A stretch of DNA of 35,479 bases from Hyphomicrobiales bacterium. Lineage in GTDB: Bacteria > Pseudomonadota > Alphaproteobacteria > Rhizobiales > Beijerinckiaceae. A model generated the notes under the pieces. The model ran no database searches. It was given only the letters and a program-made list of their open reading frames with translations, and was not told where the DNA came from. The stretch covers positions 1 through 35,479 of the forward strand of contig UBZM01000088.1 of the NCBI GenBank assembly GCA_900470095.1, given 5' to 3'. Of this stretch, positions 33,590 to 35,479 are shown piece by piece. The first letter of the stretch is position 1. Each line of letters begins with the position of its first letter. The position numbers and the translations under genes were made by a program.

Positions 33590-33913
33590 TCAATAGGTTT
33601 TGGCCAGGTATTCGGCGATCGCCTTGGCATCGGCCTCGTCGATCGGGGCGCGGTAGACCTTGATCATCTTCTGCACCTCGGCGTCCCAGAAGGCCTGTCC
33701 CTTCTTCGGCGGCTGGAAGTTGACGTAATCGACCGAGTGGCACGACATGCAGTTGTTCTTTGCCGCCTCGAAGCCCGGACCGGGACCCGGCTTGAGCACC
33801 GCCGTCTCAGCGGGCAGTTGATAGGTTTTCGGCATGGCCAGCGCCGCCCCGGCCAGCGCCACCCCGGCAAGGCAGAGCCCGAAAGCCGACGCCCCAATGA
33901 AGCGCAAGGTCAT
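33590..33913 (-). CDS. sorB: Sulfite dehydrogenase cytochrome c subunit SorB
   Basis: This is a 107-residue periplasmic monoheme cytochrome c. The N-terminal segment (FIGASAFGLCLAGVALAGAA) is a signal peptide, cleaved near residue 26. The heme motif is CMSCH (Cys55, Cys58, His59), and the Met of VQKMIKVYRA is the likely distal ligand. GGAGG lies 5 nt before the ATG at 33913; an ATG at 33925 is close behind and overlaps the sorA stop. It starts 11 nt after sorA and would carry electrons from SorA to the cytochrome c pool. The name SorB rests on the pairing with SorA. Confidence 0.88.
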   Translation of the reverse strand: MTLRFIGASAFGLCLAGVALAGAALAMPKTYQLPAETAVLKPGPGPGFEAAKNNCMSCHSVDYVNFQPPKKGQAFWDAEVQKMIKVYRAPIDEADAKAIAEYLAKTY

Positions 33914-33924
33914 GACCACCTCCA

Positions 33925-35145
33925 TCACGCGGCCATCACGCGCGTCGTCTCGACGACATTGCGCATATAGCCCGCCGGATTCCACAAGGGCTCGATCGGC
34001 TGCGATTGACCGATCCGGTTGGTCGCCCTGACCATCAGCACATGTTCACCCTTGGGCAGCCGGACCGTCGCCTTCCATTCGCGGAAAGAATATTTTCCGA
34101 GATTTTCGCCAAGCGCCGCCGCAAGCCAGGACTTCCCACCATCCGGCGAAATCGCGACATCGGTCACGCCATAGCCGCCATCGAGGGCGATGCCGCGCAG
34201 CATGACATCCGAATTGGCCTTCACCGTTGCCCCGTTCTGCACGCTGGTGATGAAGGAGCGGACGCTGAAGCGGTTGATCGGCACGGTCGCGGTCGGTGCC
34301 TTGCCGGGCTCGGTGCAGGCGCAGGCATTGGCGGGGATACGATAGGCCGACGTCATCCAGAACCCATCGAAGGCCTTGTCCAGCACGGCGATCTCGCGGA
34401 GATGTTTGACCCAATAGGTTCCGAAATAGCCCGGCACCACCAGGCGCACAGGGAAGCCATTGAGCCAGGGCAGATCCTCGCCGTTCATGGCATAGGCCAG
34501 CATGACCTCGCCGTCGCGGGCATGGTCGATGTCGAGCGCCTTGATGAAATCCGGCGTATCCGGGATCACCGGCCCATCGAGGCCGTCGAAGGACACCTGC
34601 ACCGCGCCGGCCTGGACACCCGCCTTGTCGAGCACGGCCTTGAGGGGTACGCCCCTCCAGCGTGCATTGCCCATCGCGCCGTTGGCGAGCTGGCCGCCGG
34701 CGACGCGCGGATCGAACAGGCCGCGACTATTGCCGGAGCACTGGTTCACGGCGATGACCTCGACAGGCTCGAACCCCGTCTTCAGATCCTGAAGCGACAG
34801 CGATAACGGCTTATCGACCCTGCCCGTGACCGCGATGCGGAAAGCGTCCGGATCGATCTCAGTCGGGATATCCGCCAGATGGTAACGTACGAAGAACGCA
34901 TCGTTCGGCGTCAGGAGCCCGTCATTGAAGACGCCGAACGGGGTTTCGAGCTGGGGCGGGCGCGCCGTCAGCTCGATCAGCGGGCGTTTGCCGGGATAAG
35001 CGACGAGTGAACGCTCACCATTATCGAACGGCAGCTTGACCATATCCGCGGCGAAAGCAGCAAGACCTGCGCCCTCGCCCACTGCCACCCCCAGTCCCAA
35101 CACGGCGCGCCCCGCCGCCTTGAGCATTTGCCGTCTGTTGAACAT
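33925..35145 (-). CDS. sorA: Periplasmic molybdenum sulfite dehydrogenase SorA
   Basis: This is a 406-residue enzyme of the sulfite oxidase family that oxidises sulfite to sulfate. A Tat leader (NRRQMLKAAGRAVLGLGVAV) exports the folded enzyme. The Mo-binding Cys136 is in VNQCSGNSRG. The active-site pair is Arg87-x-His89 in FVRYHL, as in SorA. NGFPVRLVVPGYFGTYWVKH and GKSWLAAALGENLG are family blocks, and the C-terminal dimer-like domain is present. GGAGG lies 6 nt before the ATG. It precedes sorB by 11 nt. SoxC and generic molybdopterin oxidoreductases are alternatives, but the cytochrome partner favours SorAB. Confidence 0.93.
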   Translation of the reverse strand: MFNRRQMLKAAGRAVLGLGVAVGEGAGLAAFAADMVKLPFDNGERSLVAYPGKRPLIELTARPPQLETPFGVFNDGLLTPNDAFFVRYHLADIPTEIDPDAFRIAVTGRVDKPLSLSLQDLKTGFEPVEVIAVNQCSGNSRGLFDPRVAGGQLANGAMGNARWRGVPLKAVLDKAGVQAGAVQVSFDGLDGPVIPDTPDFIKALDIDHARDGEVMLAYAMNGEDLPWLNGFPVRLVVPGYFGTYWVKHLREIAVLDKAFDGFWMTSAYRIPANACACTEPGKAPTATVPINRFSVRSFITSVQNGATVKANSDVMLRGIALDGGYGVTDVAISPDGGKSWLAAALGENLGKYSFREWKATVRLPKGEHVLMVRATNRIGQSQPIEPLWNPAGYMRNVVETTRVMAA

Positions 35146-35157
35146 GGCGCTCCTCCG

Positions 35158-35172
35158 CAGGACATATTCCTG
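35158..35172. promoter_or_regulatory. Short palindrome in the sorA leader
   Basis: CAGGA (35158-35162) and TCCTG (35168-35172) are 5-bp arms around 5 nt, close to the sorA SD (GGAGG, about 35152-35156). It could be an operator or an mRNA hairpin near the ribosome binding site. Arms this short also arise by chance. Confidence 0.3.
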
Positions 35173-35424
35173 GCGAATAGAAAGGCACGCAGGTTCGGCT
35201 CGCCCTTCTCCGCGGCTGGAGTGCCGCGGCTCAGGCAGTGCAAACCCAGGGCCGCTCGGCAGCCCCGCTTCGTTGGTCCGCGATCAATCTAGTACAGGTC
35301 CGGGCCGACTGCCACGGCCGGGGGCTGCGGAGACGGCCCCGGATTGGCGCGACCGACACGGGCCCCAGCCCCCGGGACCGCCGCGCGGACGAATCGACGT
35401 TTTCAACAAAATGCGAATCGGCTG

Positions 35425-35453
35425 TTGACACCCGAAACCTGATTCGCTTAAAC
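35425..35453 (+). promoter_or_regulatory. Strong sigma-70-type promoter pointing out of the window
   Basis: TTGACA (35425-35430) and TTAAAC (35448-35453) are separated by exactly 17 nt, with a local drop in GC. A consensus -35 is rare among alphaproteobacterial protein genes and common before stable RNA genes. The transcript would leave the window at 35479 and start near 35460. What it drives cannot be seen; an rRNA or tRNA gene is a guess. Confidence 0.6.
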
Positions 35454-35479
35454 ACTGCTCATCGAGACGGCGCCGCCGC

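Larger units (their letters stand above)
35146..35479. other. Intergenic stretch upstream of sorA, up to the right edge
   Basis: These 334 bases lie between sorA (reverse strand) and the window edge. They should hold the sorA promoter. Sequence up to about 35400 is GC-rich with no recognisable gene, only short arginine-rich open frames. The last 60 bases are AT-richer and contain the outward promoter described separately. Confidence 0.5.

Overview
The window is high-GC DNA from an alphaproteobacterium. The gene families and their look (nap operon, DUF1127 and DUF1269 proteins, SorAB sulfite dehydrogenase, DAPAL-type lyase, many Lrp/MarR/LysR regulators) suggest Hyphomicrobiales, and Bosea or a close relative is my best guess. 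That placement is an inference from gene content and style, because no rRNA gene is visible. I see no insertion sequence, phage, CRISPR array or tRNA. The region reads as ordinary chromosome with dense, short operons.

Layout. 1-1522 (-) is the N-terminal two-thirds or so of an autotransporter passenger that runs off the left edge. A low-GC gap (1523-2076) follows, then an aldehyde dehydrogenase (-), a small MORN-type gene carrying a one-base frameshift (-), a DHA2-type drug/solute exporter (+) and a DUF1269 membrane protein (+). Two hairpins separate DUF1269 from the convergent dapD (lysine/peptidoglycan synthesis). Next come a small secreted protein, an 8-oxoguanine deaminase, and an ArsR-type repressor divergent from an antibiotic-biosynthesis-monooxygenase-fold protein. 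Two GGTAAG/CTTACC palindromes lie between the last two. 10263-14450 (-) is rfbCBDA (dTDP-L-rhamnose synthesis) with a Tam-type methyltransferase at its end and a MarR regulator upstream.

15104-20858 is a catabolic block. An Lrp/AsnC regulator is divergent from diaminopropionate ammonia-lyase, an MFS carrier, a glutathione S-transferase-like protein, an M20D amidohydrolase and a class II aldolase-fold protein. All five structural genes are co-directional with short gaps, which suggests uptake and stepwise breakdown of an acylated or conjugated 2,3-diaminopropionate-like amino acid. The substrate is not known. 21034-25704 (+) is a complete napEFDABC operon for periplasmic nitrate reduction.

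25711-28263 holds ctlX and an ornithine cyclodeaminase (-), overlapping by 4 bp and divergent from a second Lrp/AsnC regulator across an AT-rich spacer with nested palindromes. This is a citrulline/ornithine-to-proline module. 28458-32024 (-) is an OmpR-type response regulator, a histidine kinase and a patatin-like lipoprotein that may be one transcript. A GcvA-like LysR regulator is divergent from a small DUF1127 protein. The last genes are sorA-sorB (-), a periplasmic molybdenum sulfite dehydrogenase and its cytochrome c. At the extreme right edge a strong -35/-10 pair points out of the window.

Two periplasmic molybdoenzymes (NapA and SorA), both with twin-arginine leaders and c-type cytochrome partners, occur within 10 kb. 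This fits a respiratory lifestyle able to use nitrate as acceptor and sulfite as donor. The other blocks handle amino acids, damaged purines and cell-surface sugar.
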